From assembly GCA_022606425.2 (NCBI GenBank), contig JAHDVF020000581.1:434001-498000 (forward strand): 64,000 bases of DNA. The letters run 5' to 3'. Position 1 is the first letter of the stretch, and the number at the start of each line of letters is the position of its first letter. The notes beneath the pieces were generated by a model. The model was given only the letters and a program-made list of their open reading frames with translations. It did no database searches and was not told where the DNA came from. The stretch comes from Lepidostoma basale. Taxonomy: Eukaryota; Arthropoda; Insecta; Trichoptera; Lepidostomatidae. Below are positions 21,095 through 32,214 of the stretch, piece after piece. The translations under genes and the position numbers were made by a program.

Positions 21095-21330
21095 AACTGA
21101 CGAAGGAGAAGTTTTATTATATTTTATCGTAATGATACGTTTCGCCTTGCCAGGGCTTTATCAAACATATTATATTTATTATTAAACATTTAATAAATCC
21201 CTAACAAGACGAAACACGTTACTCACGTGCATTATCAAATGATAAAGACATTTGATAATGCCTTAGCACAACGAGACATATCATGTCGATTAAAGATAAT
21301 AAAAGTTCTAGAAAACAGATTTTGAAATTC
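21095..21330. repeat. HH-like inverted repeat (GCCTT subfamily)
   Basis: AGAAGTTTTATTATATTTTA and TTTCGCCTTGCCAGGGC on the left; CATTTGATAATGCCTTAGCA and ATATCATGTCGATT on the right. Core and stem III are eroded. Confidence 0.5.
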
Positions 21331-21379
21331 AACGCGACAATTATCATATTTACGTTTTTATTCGCATTAATAATTTTAA

Positions 21380-21560
21380 ATGGACGACCTCCGTGGCAGA
21401 ATGGTAAGAACTATACCAGGGGTCCTGGGTTCGATTCCCTGCATGGCAATGTGATTGTCACACTGTCTTTAGTCTTCTATTGAATTCACGTGACAATAAA
21501 ATGGCGATAGACTAGCTGCCTAGAACATGTAGTGAGAATTAATATAATAGCTGAAAAACA
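21380..21560 (+). repeat. SINE-1, diverged copy
   Basis: GACCTCCGTGGCAGAATGGT, B-box GGTTCGATTCC, then GAATTCACGTGACAATAAAA. The distal end differs from other copies. Confidence 0.8.
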
Positions 21561-21714
21561 AATTATATTCAGTAACTGGGTTCAAACGATCCGTTGTATA
21601 TCAAGAAATAATAATAAAAAATAAAATAAATAAAAATAAAAATAAACAGGGTCTTACATCATCCTTCAAGAAACAATAAATACACAAAATATGTTATAAT
21701 AAAATGTATTGTTA

Positions 21715-21860
21715 CTGACCAGTCTGTCGATGCTAGCGAGCCTGGCGAAACCGTTCGCTGTCGAAATAAAGACAAAAGTGTAAGTAGTTAAAAACATTGT
21801 TTTATTTAAATATTATTTAAAATTAACTCCCATCAAGAGATTTCAGTAAAATCATTTAGT
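21715..21860 (+). repeat. HH repeat, single (ACCGGT subfamily)
   Basis: CTGTCGATGCTAGCGAGCCT then GGCGAAACCGTTCGCTG and the AATAAAGACAAAAGTG flank. One half of a 13948-type unit. Confidence 0.6.
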
Positions 21861-21861
21861 T

Positions 21862-22125
21862 ATTTTAACTAACTAACTAACTTACCATCACGCCGTCTCC
21901 CCGGAGGGGTAGGCAGAAAGAATGGAACGCCACACTGTTCTGTCCTGACATACGTCTCTCGCTTCCTCTACATTCATACATCTTGTCATGCACGCACGTC
22001 GATTTTTCCGACTCCTCACGTGACCGACATTCAATATTTGATTGATTTGATCGTGCCACGTTTTCCTCGGTCTTCCTCTATTTCTAGCTCCGTTCACGCC
22101 GTTTACATATACCTTCTTATTTTAA
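21862..22125 (-). mobile_element. LINE-A 3' copy
   Basis: Minus strand VNGARNRGRPRKTWHDQINQ, RSRKNRRACMTRCMNVEEAR and SILSAYPSGETA stop; (TTAG)n tail at 21862-21890. Well preserved but truncated upstream. Confidence 0.87.
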
Positions 22126-22614
22126 AAAACAGAATTTCAGTTTTATCTTAAAAACCAGTATTTCAATTTAAATATCAGTAGCTACCACTGCGCTATTTAA
22201 GCAACTCATTTGAATTCGTGATATTCGATGTATGTACATATGTTAAAACAAACATTACATATACAATTTATAAACGCCATAGGTACAAGATCTGAGTAGT
22301 CAAAAGAATTTTTTTTATTATCTACTATTGTATGATTGATTACTATCTCTTTGTATTTGAATTCTTAAGTTAGTTCGGAATGGCATTTTACAGTTTGCAC
22401 TTTTAAAAAATACGTCTCACACAGATACACGTAAGATCCGGCTATTTGTCTTCCACTTGGAATAGTGTATTAGTTTTTTGTATTATATATGCAAGTTTTA
22501 TATATAAAAAATATGAAAAGAGTATATTATTATTTCAAACACAAAATATTACATGGATAATACACAGTTTTGGTAGCACAAAGGTAAACGATATATAATA
22601 CTTAAATAAACTAT
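22126..22614. other. AT-rich spacer
   Basis: Nothing recognised. Confidence 0.4.
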
Positions 22615-22850
22615 TATATGTTTTTAACTACTTCTACTTTTGTCTTTATTTCGACAGTGACTGGTTTCGGCAGGCTCGCTGGCATCTGGCCTAAACCAGT
22701 CTGTAGATGCCTGGGAGCCTGGCAACACTGATCGCTGTCGAAATAATAAAAAAGTGGAAGTAATTCAAAATACATCGTTTTACTTCAATAGCATTTAAAA
22801 TGAACTTCCATTAAAAGATTTCGGTAAAATCATTTGATTATCTTAATAAA
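22615..22850. repeat. HH repeat pair, imperfect palindrome
   Basis: TTAACTACTTCTACTTTTGT and TTTCGGCAGGCTCGCTGGCA face CTGTAGATGCCTGGGAGCCT and an eroded GAAACC region. Confidence 0.6.
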
Positions 22851-22867
22851 CGATTTACGTTTATATA

Positions 22868-23015
22868 ATATAACTAACTAACTAACTAACTAACCATCAC
22901 ACCGTCTCCCCGAAGGGATAGGTAGAAATAATGGACTACCACACTTTTCTTTCCTGACAGATCTTATAATTTTCTCGATTCCTCAACATTCATACATCGT
23001 GTCATGCACACCGTC
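22868..23015 (-). mobile_element. LINE-A 3' tip
   Basis: (TTAG)n, then the minus-strand LINE-A end up to the CMTRCM segment, with a short internal insertion near 22965. Confidence 0.75.
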
Positions 23016-23129
23016 TTAACAGTCTATTCTTCCTCGCTCCCACTTTCTCCTACCCCCACTCTTACTCCCCTTCACTTTATATTTATTTCTTCATAGGTTG
23101 TTCTCTGATTTTATATTTAGTTTGCTCTT

Positions 23130-23215
23130 TCATTCTGACGAAACTCCGGTGGGAGCGAAACCGGTTGATATTACCAAATAAAGTGGTGTTAATTAATACA
23201 AATTAATAAAAGCGT
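23130..23215 (+). ncRNA. Hammerhead-like motif with intact CUGACGA core
   Basis: CUGACGA (23135-23141), two A, stem II CUCC/GGAG, C, GAA, palindrome ACCGGU, then U. Followed by AAATAAAGTGGTGTTAAT. All core positions are present; the cleavage-site base is U instead of C. Confidence 0.5.
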
Positions 23216-23234
23216 ATTATTATTTTATTTAATA

Positions 23235-23555
23235 ATGTCACACGACAGATTAAGTGCTTCATACGAAAGTTCGGAAAAATCTACTCAACCTAAATTATTT
23301 TGTATGTGCACTTTTAGTACCTATACAGATTTTATGATCGCTTCATCCGACAAACTAACTAATGGTAACGCAGTGCAGAGCGGCGATCATAGGAATTTCC
23401 ATACATTGAGAAAAATCTTCAATAAATGCACGCAACGATTACATAATTACAGACCATTGTTTACATTTGTCAGAATGCCATTGTGTCACTATACGATAGC
23501 TCTTGAGCCCCCAGATCCCCTAATAGCACCAACACAAGCCTCCTTAATCATCTGA
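23235..23555 (+). CDS. Unassigned open frame, 106 codons
   Basis: An ATG-started frame (MSHDRLSASYESSEKSTQPK, ending QASLII). No family recognised and no splice context. It lies among repeats and may be random or a fragment of an unknown element. Confidence 0.15.
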   Translation: MSHDRLSASYESSEKSTQPKLFCMCTFSTYTDFMIASSDKLTNGNAVQSGDHRNFHTLRKIFNKCTQRLHNYRPLFTFVRMPLCHYTIALEPPDPLIAPTQASLII

Positions 23556-23823
23556 CTATCTTGTTAAGTGCTCTCATTAGCGACACGTGATTATGGTATT
23601 AAGAAGCCATACGATAAATTTCACTTTACTTAATTATTAAAAATACAATACGCTTGTTTAAAATAATATGTAAATCATATTTTTATCTTTAAAACAAATT
23701 ACTGAAATTCAAATTTAACTTTTAATAATTGTTTTCTAAAAAGCAATTAGTTTATGGTGTGGTATTATTAAAGATAATTAAAAAAATATATTTTGATTTT
23801 AGCATTTTTCACCATTCAACTTA

Positions 23824-24350
23824 AAGTTGTCATCGCAAACAAAAACCTATCCAAAAAATCTAGAATGGCAGTGCACAATGGTGTTCTTCTACCGACCCTT
23901 GTGTTAGGAAGCGAAGCATGGAACTGGGAAAAGAAGGATGAAAGTAGAATAAACGCAGTAGAGATAAGACGAATGTGTGAATACTCTGTGTATGATAGAG
24001 TGTCGAATGAAAATATAATAAGTGAATGCGGTGCGAATGGTGGTGTTATGAACAAAATAATGAAAGGATCATTAAGATGGTTTTGTACATATGGAAATAA
24101 TGAATGAAGAATGATAAAGTATATGTTCACGATGTAAATGGAACCAGAAATATAGGAAGACCGATGAAAACGTGGCACGATCAAATAAACCAAATGTTGA
24201 ATATCGGCCATGTGAGGAGTCAGAGAAATCGACGCGCGTGCATGGCACAATGTATGAATGTTGAGGTCAGGGAAGAAAAGTGTGGCAGTCCATTATTTCT
24301 GCCTACCCCTTCGGGGAGACGGCGTGATGGTTAGTTAGTTAGTTAGTTAT
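23824..24350 (+). mobile_element. LINE-A 3' copy
   Basis: Reads SKKSRMAVHNGVLLPTLVLG, SEAWNWEKKDESRINAVEIR and SVYDRVSNENIISECGANGG. A frame break at 24090 is followed by RPMKTWHDQINQMLNIGHVR, a small deletion in the VEEARE region, GGCGTGATGG and (TTAG)n. One of the longer 5' extents. Confidence 0.87.
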
Positions 24351-24362
24351 GAAATGTTTTAT

Positions 24363-24402
24363 GAAATTAACTCCCGTCGGAGCTTCGTCAGAGCTACAAA
24401 TA
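24363..24402 (-). ncRNA. Hammerhead-like motif, partial
   Basis: Minus strand CUGACGA, A, stem II GCUCC/GGGAG(U) with loop GAC. The GAA and stem III that should follow are lost. Confidence 0.35.
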
Positions 24403-24524
24403 CAAACTCTTGGTTGTTTTCTCAATAAAACAGAACTGAATTATGTGAAAATATACTCGTATATTTATAATTATATTCATGAACACCTATTTTTAACAAG
24501 TAGATAAAAAAAGTTTATTACTTA

Positions 24525-24690
24525 ACACTAACTAACTAACCATCACGCCGTCTCTCCGAAAGGGTAGGCAGAAAGAATGGACTGTCACACTTTAACCGAT
24601 GCGGCACTCCATCCTTCTCTTTATGCCCCGCGGGAGACGCGGTGTGATGGGTTGCGAACCTCATCGTCATCAATAGGCATCTACGATTTT
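24525..24690 (-). repeat. SINE-2 copy, 5'-truncated
   Basis: LINE-A-type 3' end with (TTAG)n at 24527, then GATGCGGCACTCCATCC, the hairpin arm GGGAGACGC and GGTTGCGAACCTCATCG. Confidence 0.8.
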
Positions 24691-25129
24691 AAAATAAACC
24701 TAACCTAGCCTAACTTCAACAAAATTGGTAAGATTATATTATATCATTTAATATATGACATCATTGAATTATTTTACAATAAATAATATTAATTGGGTTT
24801 ACAATGGCGGTGTTTTTAGAAGATGTAACGTACGAGTATGGATATATGCTAATTTCAAGAAATATTTATTCGTACTTTTATCATTTGTTCACGAGCATTC
24901 AATGGCAGGAGGATCATTGTCACCATGGTTGGTATAAATCTAAATTGGTATTAATTAAAGTCCACTTGGGATCTTGGGGAAAATAGTCACAGGGAAGGTA
25001 AACTATTGCTTATGTTGGTTCTATTATTGTGAGTAAATGCTTTAAAGTTAGACGGAGACCAGAACTTCCAACTTTTCCATTTTGTTATTTTCTAAATGAT
25101 TAATACATATAAAATAGTTTTTTTTATCA
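24691..25129. other. AT-rich spacer
   Basis: Two overlapping plus-strand frames near 24755-24986 show no recognisable family. Confidence 0.35.
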
Positions 25130-25200
25130 ATACATTAGCAAAGCGACACATGTCACTCCTCTAAAATATAATAAATCTTCTAGAAAATTCCAAAGTAAAT
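25130..25200 (+). repeat. HH-like half copy (GCCTT subfamily)
   Basis: ATTAGCAAAGCGACACATGT and TAAAATATAATAAATCTTCT. Confidence 0.45.
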
Positions 25201-25374
25201 TGTAAAAAGGCGTTATTATAATATAAAAAGTCAATTAGTTTTATATAAATGTATAAACATTGTAAATTGTAATAAATTTCGTTAATTGATTTCATGAAAT
25301 GCTTTCGTTAATTGATTAGTAATTATTGTAAACTATTCCAGTTGTCTTAATTGCCATATTTTGTTTCATTATCT

Positions 25375-25670
25375 CGGGTATACCTATCCCGTCATTGACC
25401 AGCTGGGTATAACGACAAAACTCTCGCGAATGTGCTCTCAGAGAGCGCTGAAATATTTTGGACACATAGCCCGGATAGATCAGGACAATCTTGAAAAGCT
25501 CACCATCATGGGCAAAGTGGAATATCAGAGACCTGACTGATCTCTCATTAGCTGCAGCCTGGAGACTGAAGGGTGACAGAAGTTCATGGCGTGCTGTGGT
25601 CAATAGTTTACGGGATGGACACGACCCTCAATCATGAGGAATACGGCTGAGAAGAAGACTTGGTTCTCGC
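25375..25670 (+). mobile_element. LINE-F fragment
   Basis: Plus strand LANVLSESALKYFGHIARID, QDNLEKLTIMGKVE, a break, then DLSLAAAWRLKGDRSSWRAV and VNSLRDGHDPQS stop, ending in a GAGAAGAAGA tail. A further family with the FGHIAR..GKVE layout. Confidence 0.7.
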
Positions 25671-25674
25671 CACA

Positions 25675-25760
25675 TTTGATTATGCCTTAGAAGGGCGAAA
25701 TATGTTAATACTATTGATTTTAAAACCTTGGGGTTAGTCTTTTTTTCTAAAAAAAAACGA
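25675..25760 (+). repeat. HH-like half copy
   Basis: TTGATTATGCCTTAGAAGGG then CGAAATATGTTAAT; core and stem III eroded. Confidence 0.4.
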
Positions 25761-26050
25761 ACGGACTTTCGAGGTGAAGACACTAGATGATAGCAGGAAA
25801 AACTCAGGGATCGCGTGAGGATATTGTAAGATGGAGTAGACAGCGATGAAGGGACTGCCACGGTTACAAGAATGGACACTGCCAGACTCCCCTATATTGC
25901 ACTGCATAATCAATCAGCCTCACGGGACTCGTCCTCTTGAAAGACCTCCTAAAATATGAAAAGACATTTTGAATCCGAATCCATATCACACGAGGAGTTA
26001 TCCTATGAAGAACAGACCATATAGGTCTATAACAATGAAGAATAATAATT
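25761..26050 (+). mobile_element. LINE-C fragment
   Basis: Plus strand pieces of KTLDDSRKNSGIA, RRMDTARLPYIALHNQ and HGTRPLERPPKI-like sequence with several frame breaks and a GAAGAATAAT end. Confidence 0.7.
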
Positions 26051-26353
26051 AACGAACATTTATTATTGTTTAAAATGGTTGACGAGCTCTGAAGATTGGC
26101 ACTTTACTGAGAGTAAAACAAGTTTTGTTCATCTTGATTCTTATTTTAATCTTGTCAGACATAAAAAAATTAAGCTTCGGTGCTAAAAATACTCGCATAC
26201 GAGTAAATTATACAGAGATTTTTATTCTTTAAATTGGCATCATAACTTTTTATAAAACATCTCTGGCTAAATAAACATCGTTTTATAAGTAAAAAACATC
26301 TCTAAACTTTCCTGGTATTCGAGAATAAGCAAATATTATATATTCTAATATAT
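26051..26353. other. Spacer
   Basis: Nothing recognised. Confidence 0.35.
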
Positions 26354-27140
26354 GATGGACTTGAACTTGGATCTTCTGGCTTACAGAGGCTCAGCTCATG
26401 TAGCTATTCCTCTTACGTCTGATGGGAACATTGTTGGAAGGTGATTTGGTAAGTTGTTGGTTTATGCAGGGGCGTGATTTGTGTGGCTCGGAGTGTTCCT
26501 CTGAAGGAGGATTGATTTTGGGCGCTTGTGGCGGCTTGACGTGTTTGGGTCGTAATTTGAGAAGTCTTTTATTGTGGGGTTAGGGTGTGAAGGGAGTCCT
26601 TTGTTAAAACGTTCGGCAAGTTACAGAATGAATTCATCTATCATCGGGATTCCCGATTCTAGGTGCAGTTGTGTGATCCTGGTCCATGAAGGCGCACCAA
26701 GCGATAAACGGATAACCTTATTTTGAAGGATTTGGAGTTTTCGTATGTGACTCGAAGCTGCATAGCCCAAGATTGGGGCTGCATAAGTGAAGATCGGCCT
26801 TATGACCGTTTTGTATATCAGGAGTTTATTATTGGTGCTTAGTTTACTGTTTCTAGCTAACATTGGGTAGAGGGTTAAGATTGCTCTTGACGCGGCTTTG
26901 ACTTTATTTGTAATGTGTGGCCTCCATATCAGCTTAGAATTCAAGGTAACCCCAAGGTATTTGATTGTTTTGGTCCAAAAAACGTCTTGACCGAACATTT
27001 TATGTTGGGAATGTTTGGAGGAATGTGTCTTTTACTGAAAAGGGTCGCTGCGCTTTTACTCGGCCTGTTTTTGGAACCTGCGGGTCGCGAGAAGCGGCTT
27101 TTTCCGCTCTGTAAGCCAGAAGATCCAAGTCCAAGTCCAC
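26354..27140 (-). mobile_element. LINE-J: jockey-like 3' fragment bounded by short inverted repeats
   Basis: The minus-strand frame includes HIPPNIPNIKCSVKTFFGPK (27060-26970), a break, then FWTKTIKYLGVTLNSKLIWR, PMLARNSKLSTNNKLLIYKT and RPIFTYAAPILGYAASS to PMIDEFIL stop at 26621. YLGV..D/N-type and LYK.VIRP.. are typical of the jockey ORF2 after the RT core. The 3' UTR at 26354-26600 is the repeat seen at 1426 and elsewhere. About 26 bases of that same 3' end reappear inverted at 27105-27140. Confidence 0.82.
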
Positions 27141-27224
27141 CCAAACTTGTTTAGGCTTATCGGTCAATTATATATTTAGGAGTAGCTAACAAGCTGCATA
27201 TTTTAGATAAGAAGTATATTTTTC

Positions 27225-27535
27225 TTTTTCTTCCTTATTATAGACCTATGTAGTATGATCTCCAGCGGGTTCTCCTGTTAGGTGAATTCCCAGCTGTCCT
27301 TCCATCTTTTAGGAGGTCTTCCACGAGGACGAGTCCCGTGAGGCTGTTTATATAGTGCAATATAGGGGAGTCTAGTAGTGTGCATTCTTTTGACATGACC
27401 GTACCAGTCCCTCTTTCGCTGTCTATTCCATCTTATAATATCCTCAACCTCACATATCTCTCTAATTCTGGTGTTCCTCACGCGATCTCTCAGTGTCTTG
27501 CCTGATATCGTCCCCAGCGGACGGTAGCAGATAAG
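27225..27535 (-). mobile_element. LINE-C 3' fragment
   Basis: Minus strand MRNTRIREICEVEDIIRWNR, QRKRDWYGHVKRMHTTRLPY and GTRPRGRPPKRWKDSWEFT stop. The clearest LINE-C C-terminus, pairing with 5310 and 25761. Confidence 0.82.
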
Positions 27536-27739
27536 TATTCATAAAATATAAAAAAAATATTATTATTTTTATCATTTAATTGAATAAATAATAAAACCTA
27601 ATGGTAAAACAGCGCACACCAAATCGATACAGATATTGAAAAAATTTAGCACGAATTTTAATTAAACAGTTAAAAACGTTATAAACAAATATGCGTGCGT
27701 TCTAAATTAAGAGTCTATACACTAGATTTTTTACTATAA

Positions 27740-28111
27740 CGTCACCTGAGAGTAAGAAGGTTCCAACTGTCAAAAGTAAAAAGCTGAGAAAAATGAAGTC
27801 AAAGTTTTGTTGGTTTCGGGTGTGTATCTTTGAATGAAAGGGGTCCATCTGATGCAGATGAAATTCTTTTACCGAGAAACGTGTAAATTTTCGCTGGCGA
27901 TAGTTGGAATAATAAAGTTGTAAGTGTAAATGAATCCTTCTTCAGTGAATCGTGTGTTTTGAACTTGATTCTTTTCGTTACATCAAAATGACGATACTAT
28001 TACATGTTTTTTTTAATTGTACGTATAGATAAGGTTAGTAAGAACCCTTTTCACTAAAAAAAGCCAAATGTGAAATTTTGTTAGTTGGAACCCTCTTACT
28101 CTCAGGTGACG
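27740..28111. mobile_element. MITE-2 with nested HH repeat
   Basis: Ends CGTCACCTGAGAGTAAGAAG and the inverted partner (one mismatch, continuing GGTTCCAACT) flanked by ATAA (27736-27739 and 28112-28115). Interior 27800-27965 carries an eroded hammerhead-like unit (CTGATGC..GAGAAACGTGTA). Confidence 0.7.
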
Positions 28112-28119
28112 ATAACTAG

Positions 28120-28509
28120 TTTTTTTTTTCATACATAGTTCATTCAATTTCTCAGTGGGTATTGAACTCTCGAAACAAAACATCCGCCTGTTTCCCATGA
28201 CAAGGTTTTTATAAGTGTTACTTCGCAATATAAATTTAGCAACGAGAAAGCGCATTCAGTTGATATGGACGCGTTCTATCGGAGAAAATAAGTCGAGATC
28301 ATTTGGTTCATCTGGCGGAAAGGAATTTAGCAATGTGGCTTTAAACATATACGATTCTTAAATAAAACGTTGATGTATGGATATGCCGTCCAATATTCAA
28401 TTCATTGATTGAAAAAAAACAGCACTAATGTATTTTTAATCTATCAATTTAATTTTTGGTAAACTTTATGCTTACACGCTGTGAAATTCCATATTGACGA
28501 TTTTTTTTA
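28120..28509. other. AT-rich spacer
   Basis: Nothing recognised. Confidence 0.4.
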
Positions 28510-28620
28510 AATTAAAACCCTTTGATTTTTGCACCATTAAGTTTTCGTTTCTCTGAATATTTCGAAGGTTTTACACCTTCATCATAGGGAGAACGATATA
28601 AACATGTTTGTATAATAACA
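28510..28620 (-). repeat. HH repeat (GAAGGU/ACCUUC subfamily), eroded
   Basis: Minus strand: GATGA, A-GGUGUAAAACC-U stem, UC, GAA, ATATTC. Same unit as 35845 and 52590. Confidence 0.5.
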
Positions 28621-28679
28621 GTGTTATAATTAAACTATAAATTAAGTTTAAAATGTTATTCTTCTTGGACACTGATTTC

Positions 28680-29030
28680 AAACTCAATATTCAATATTTG
28701 ATATTGATGGAAACATCTTTTTTCTAAGACATTTATTAAATTTTATGATAGTGACAACCTTTCGCTTATCTATTATGTAACATTTTACAAATGATGATTA
28801 ATATTTATAATGCACTAGCGGGCAATATAATTTTAATATTTAATTTGAAAAAAAAAAAAAAATTATGAAAAACACTGTTGATAAAATATAAAGAAAATAG
28901 ACGTTTTTGCCAATATTTTTTTTTTTTTAAATTAAACACGTTAGAGATCCATAGTTCTTTTTTTAACAGTATAAATATTGTTTTTTTTTCCAATAGCGAA
29001 GATTATTTTGATAAATCCTAGTAAACGGAA
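28680..29030. other. AT-rich spacer
   Basis: Contains a faint HH-like trace (28710-28790) and long A/T runs. Confidence 0.3.
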
Positions 29031-29035
29031 TATAT

Positions 29036-29290
29036 CGCACGCTTAATAGTAAACTGACCGATTATGGTTTAGGTCACAATTGAGTTAACATTAGACAGAG
29101 GCTTGTGTTAACGCTATCCATCTATTTTTCACAATGTTAACGCTATATATTCGGAGTACGATAATCGTTCACAATGTTAACGCTATCCATTCGTACGTGT
29201 TTTTCGACTGTTTTTGTTAAAACACCGACTCATGTCAGATTGAGCAAAACTTGCTTTTTTGAGTTAAGCCAGTGTTTTATTAAGCGTGCG
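29036..29290. mobile_element. MITE-1, complete copy
   Basis: 255 bp, ends CGCACGCTTAATA and TATTAAGCGTGCG exact, flanked by ATAT (29032-29035, 29291-29294). Internal tandem duplication of AATGTTAACGCTAT. Too small to code for a transposase. Confidence 0.9.
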
Positions 29291-29784
29291 ATATGCATAA
29301 CTCCCATACAAAACTCGGTATGGAGTTTTATATCATAGTTTAAGAAATAAATAATGATTATTGTAACAATACTAAAATGGCATGGTGGTGGTATTCACGC
29401 AATTCATTTCGTAGGTTAGAAGTTTATTTTTTTTTTTTTATCTCTCCGTTCAATGGATAAAATCGTAAAATTTACGATTAACAACCAAATAAATTTCTAT
29501 TAACATAATAAATAACGATTACGTGAAATTATTGGTTCAATATTCCCATAAAATGGCCGAATGTAACGTGGATGACAACATTACGATTGTTCCCCCATTT
29601 ACGTCAATAATCCTGTACAATATTCCCCCATGGACAATAAAATATTTTTATATGGTATACCCACATTACGCATACATAGGTGTGGTTATGAATTTACTGT
29701 TTACCCAGGATGACATATTGCACTGTAGAATATTTTTTCTAGTTTGAATAAATATATTTTGTACTATCGTACGAAGAAATTAAT
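29291..29784. other. AT-rich spacer
   Basis: A 74-codon plus frame at 29523 (MKLLVQYSHKMAECNVDDNI) is unrecognised and unsupported. Confidence 0.35.
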
Positions 29785-30265
29785 CAAATCAAATCAGTTT
29801 ATTTTCTCAAAAGATATTACAAACAACTTTTATAGTTTAAGACATCTATTGAGAACAGGTAAAATATAATAAATATATTATATAATACCAGGAACGCATG
29901 AGAGATGGTTCGACATTAGGAATACAAGATACTCTCCAAAGTCAAGAGTATTTGTCTTCTGAACGTACTTTCACGAATATTAAAGACATCGATCTCCGAA
30001 GTGATCATGTTCAGCAGTTTGATTGCTCTCCCCACCGTAATTTATTTATTTATTTGTAATTAAATAATTTGCAGTGTGGCATTATTAAAATAATATTAAA
30101 ACACTTAAAAACTTTATTATTATTAAAACCCAGTTACTAATAAACAAATATAAAAATAGTAAAATAGTTACTAATAATATAATACGAGTATATATAATAC
30201 CAGGAATGCATGAAAGATGATTCGACATTAGGAAGACAATATAATCTCTAAGGTCAAGAGTATGA
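29785..30265 (-). mobile_element. LINE-G 3' end, two partial copies
   Basis: Begins with (AAATC)n, the tail in reverse, and matches 41782-42440: CATCTATTGAGAACAGGTA, ATAATACCAGGAACGCATGA and GACATCGATCTCCGAAGTGA. A second partial copy of the middle lies at 30185-30265. Confidence 0.7.
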
Positions 30266-30361
30266 TCAGTTATTTATTCAATATTACTATATATTCAAAT
30301 CTCCCCATTTTATGTATTTTAAATATAATAACATATTTAGCAAAATATAAAAAATATGAAA

Positions 30362-30515
30362 ATTAAAGGTTGGTCATGTTAGTGGTCGGAAGAATCGACG
30401 TGCGTGCAAGACTCGTTGTATGAATGTGGAGGAAGCTAGTGAAATGTGTCAGGATAAAGTGTTGTGGCGGTCCATTTTCTCTGCTTACCCCTATGGAAAA
30501 ACGGGGTGATGATTT
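30362..30515 (+). mobile_element. LINE-A fragment (GTT-type)
   Basis: KVGHVSGRKNRRACKTRCMN and SEMCQDKVLWRSIFSAYPYG then KTG stop, with TTGGAGTTGTTGTTT as tail. Confidence 0.75.
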
Positions 30516-30589
30516 GGAGTTGTTGTTTTAAAAAAAAAAACGGATTCCTCGTTACAATTTTAAAAACACTTACTAATAATAATTAATAA

Positions 30590-30890
30590 TAAGTTGGTTT
30601 GGACACATGGAAAGAATCAATGGAGAAAGAATAGTAAAAAAATATGTTAACGATGCAAATGTGAAGTGAAGATCGAGGAAAACGTGTCACAAAAAAATAA
30701 ATCAAATATTGAATGTCGGTCACGTGAAGAGTCGGAAAAATCGACGTGCGTGCATGATATGATGTATGAATGTTGAGGAATTGTGTCAGGAGATATCTAG
30801 TATGTCAGGAAAGAAAAGTGTGGCAGTCCATTATTCCTGTCTACTCTATCAGGGAGACGGCGTGGTTGGTTAGTTAGTTAGTTAGTTTAC
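30590..30890 (+). mobile_element. LINE-A 3' copy
   Basis: WFGHMERINGERIVKKYVND, a short deletion, INQILNVGHVKSRKNRRACM, damaged VEE region, GGAGACGGCGTGG and (GTTA)n. Confidence 0.8.
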
Positions 30891-31245
30891 TACTTATAAG
30901 AATGAGAGATACAACGTTTTCAAAATCAATTAGTTTCGTTGATAGGTGAAATTATCTAGCGAAAAGGAAAACAGAAACAAATAACAATGAGTAATAAACG
31001 ATCTAACCGAAGACTTCATTTGTTCCAGTCATTGTGCGATTTTAAATCACAGATTCGATCGCAGGTGAATGGACTCGACAGGTTTGAATTGACCTAAATA
31101 AAAACTTCTTGTGCAATTCGTAATGACAAACAACAAGTGGCACTAGTGCAGTATTAAGAATATATTTACTATGACTATCGCATTATTATTAATATGATTT
31201 AAAAGAGAAACATTAAATCGAATTTGAAATAATAAATCTACTACT
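30891..31245. other. Spacer
   Basis: Nothing recognised. Confidence 0.35.
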
Positions 31246-31249
31246 GAAT

Positions 31250-31500
31250 AAATGAATTATTTTATAGGAATGACTTGTTTCGCCTTTTTAAGGCATGATC
31301 AAATGTTTAATAATTCATTAACAAGGTGAAACATTTGATAATTATATAATTCACCCTTTACATCGATTTGGCTCGCGCTGTAAAGATGTAAGGAGTTTTT
31401 ACAACAAAATAATAATAATAATAATCAATAAAAATATGTGATAATACCTTAACAGGGCAAAACAAGTCAATCCTTCTAGAAAAAACGTATTCATTCGTAT
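31250..31500. repeat. HH-like inverted repeat with SINE-1 3' fragment
   Basis: ACTTGTTTCGCCTTTTTAAG faces TTAACAAGGTGAAACATTTG. At 31350-31425 the distal part of SINE-1 (CCTTTACATCGATTTGGCTC) with its (AAT)n tail is inserted. A further GGGCAAAACAAGTCA unit follows. Confidence 0.5.
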
Positions 31501-31715
31501 AAATTGAAGTCGGAACATTACAAAATTGCCAAGTGATAAAGACCCATAACTGTGCAAAAGTGCGTAATGGTTGAATTATATGTAGTAGTTCAAACGTCAT
31601 CCTAAAGATGTTACCCGTGGTACTTGACATATAAAAAAAAACAGTTTTTGCTTATTTTCTCTGCTTAATGTTTAAACCGCTAAGCACCTTTGTAATAACC
31701 AGCCATTAGTTATTT

Positions 31716-32214
31716 AATATGGAGTTTTATATCACGAATGGAAGTGAAGCGTGGAACTGGCAAAAGAAGAATGAAAGTAGAATAAATGCAGTAGAAATGA
31801 GATCTCTAAGACGAATGTATCGTAAATCTGTATATGATAGAGTGTCAAATGCAAGTATAAGATGTGAATGCGGTGCGAGTGAAAGTGTTATGAACAAAAT
31901 AATGAAAGGGTCGTTAAGATGGTTTGGACACATGTAAAGAATCAGTGAAGACAGAATGGTGAAGAAGGTATATGTAAACGACGTGAACGGAGCTAGAAAT
32001 AGAGGAGGTCGAGGAAAACGTGGCACGATCAAATCAATCAAATATTAAATATCGGTCACGTTAGGAGTCGGAGAAATCGACGTGCGTGCATGACAATATG
32101 TATGAATGTAGAGGAAGCGAGAGAAGTGTCAGGACAGAACAGTGTGGCGTGTCATTCTTTCTGCCTACCCCTTCGGGGAAACGGCGTGATGGTTAGTTGG
32201 TTAGTTAGTTTTTT
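31716..32214 (+). mobile_element. LINE-A 3' copy
   Basis: TNGSEAWNWQKKNESRINAV, SLRRMYRKSVYDRVSNASIR and MNKIMKGSLRWFGHM stop, then frames for NGARNRG and SRRNRRACM and the usual end plus (GTTA)n. Confidence 0.87.
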
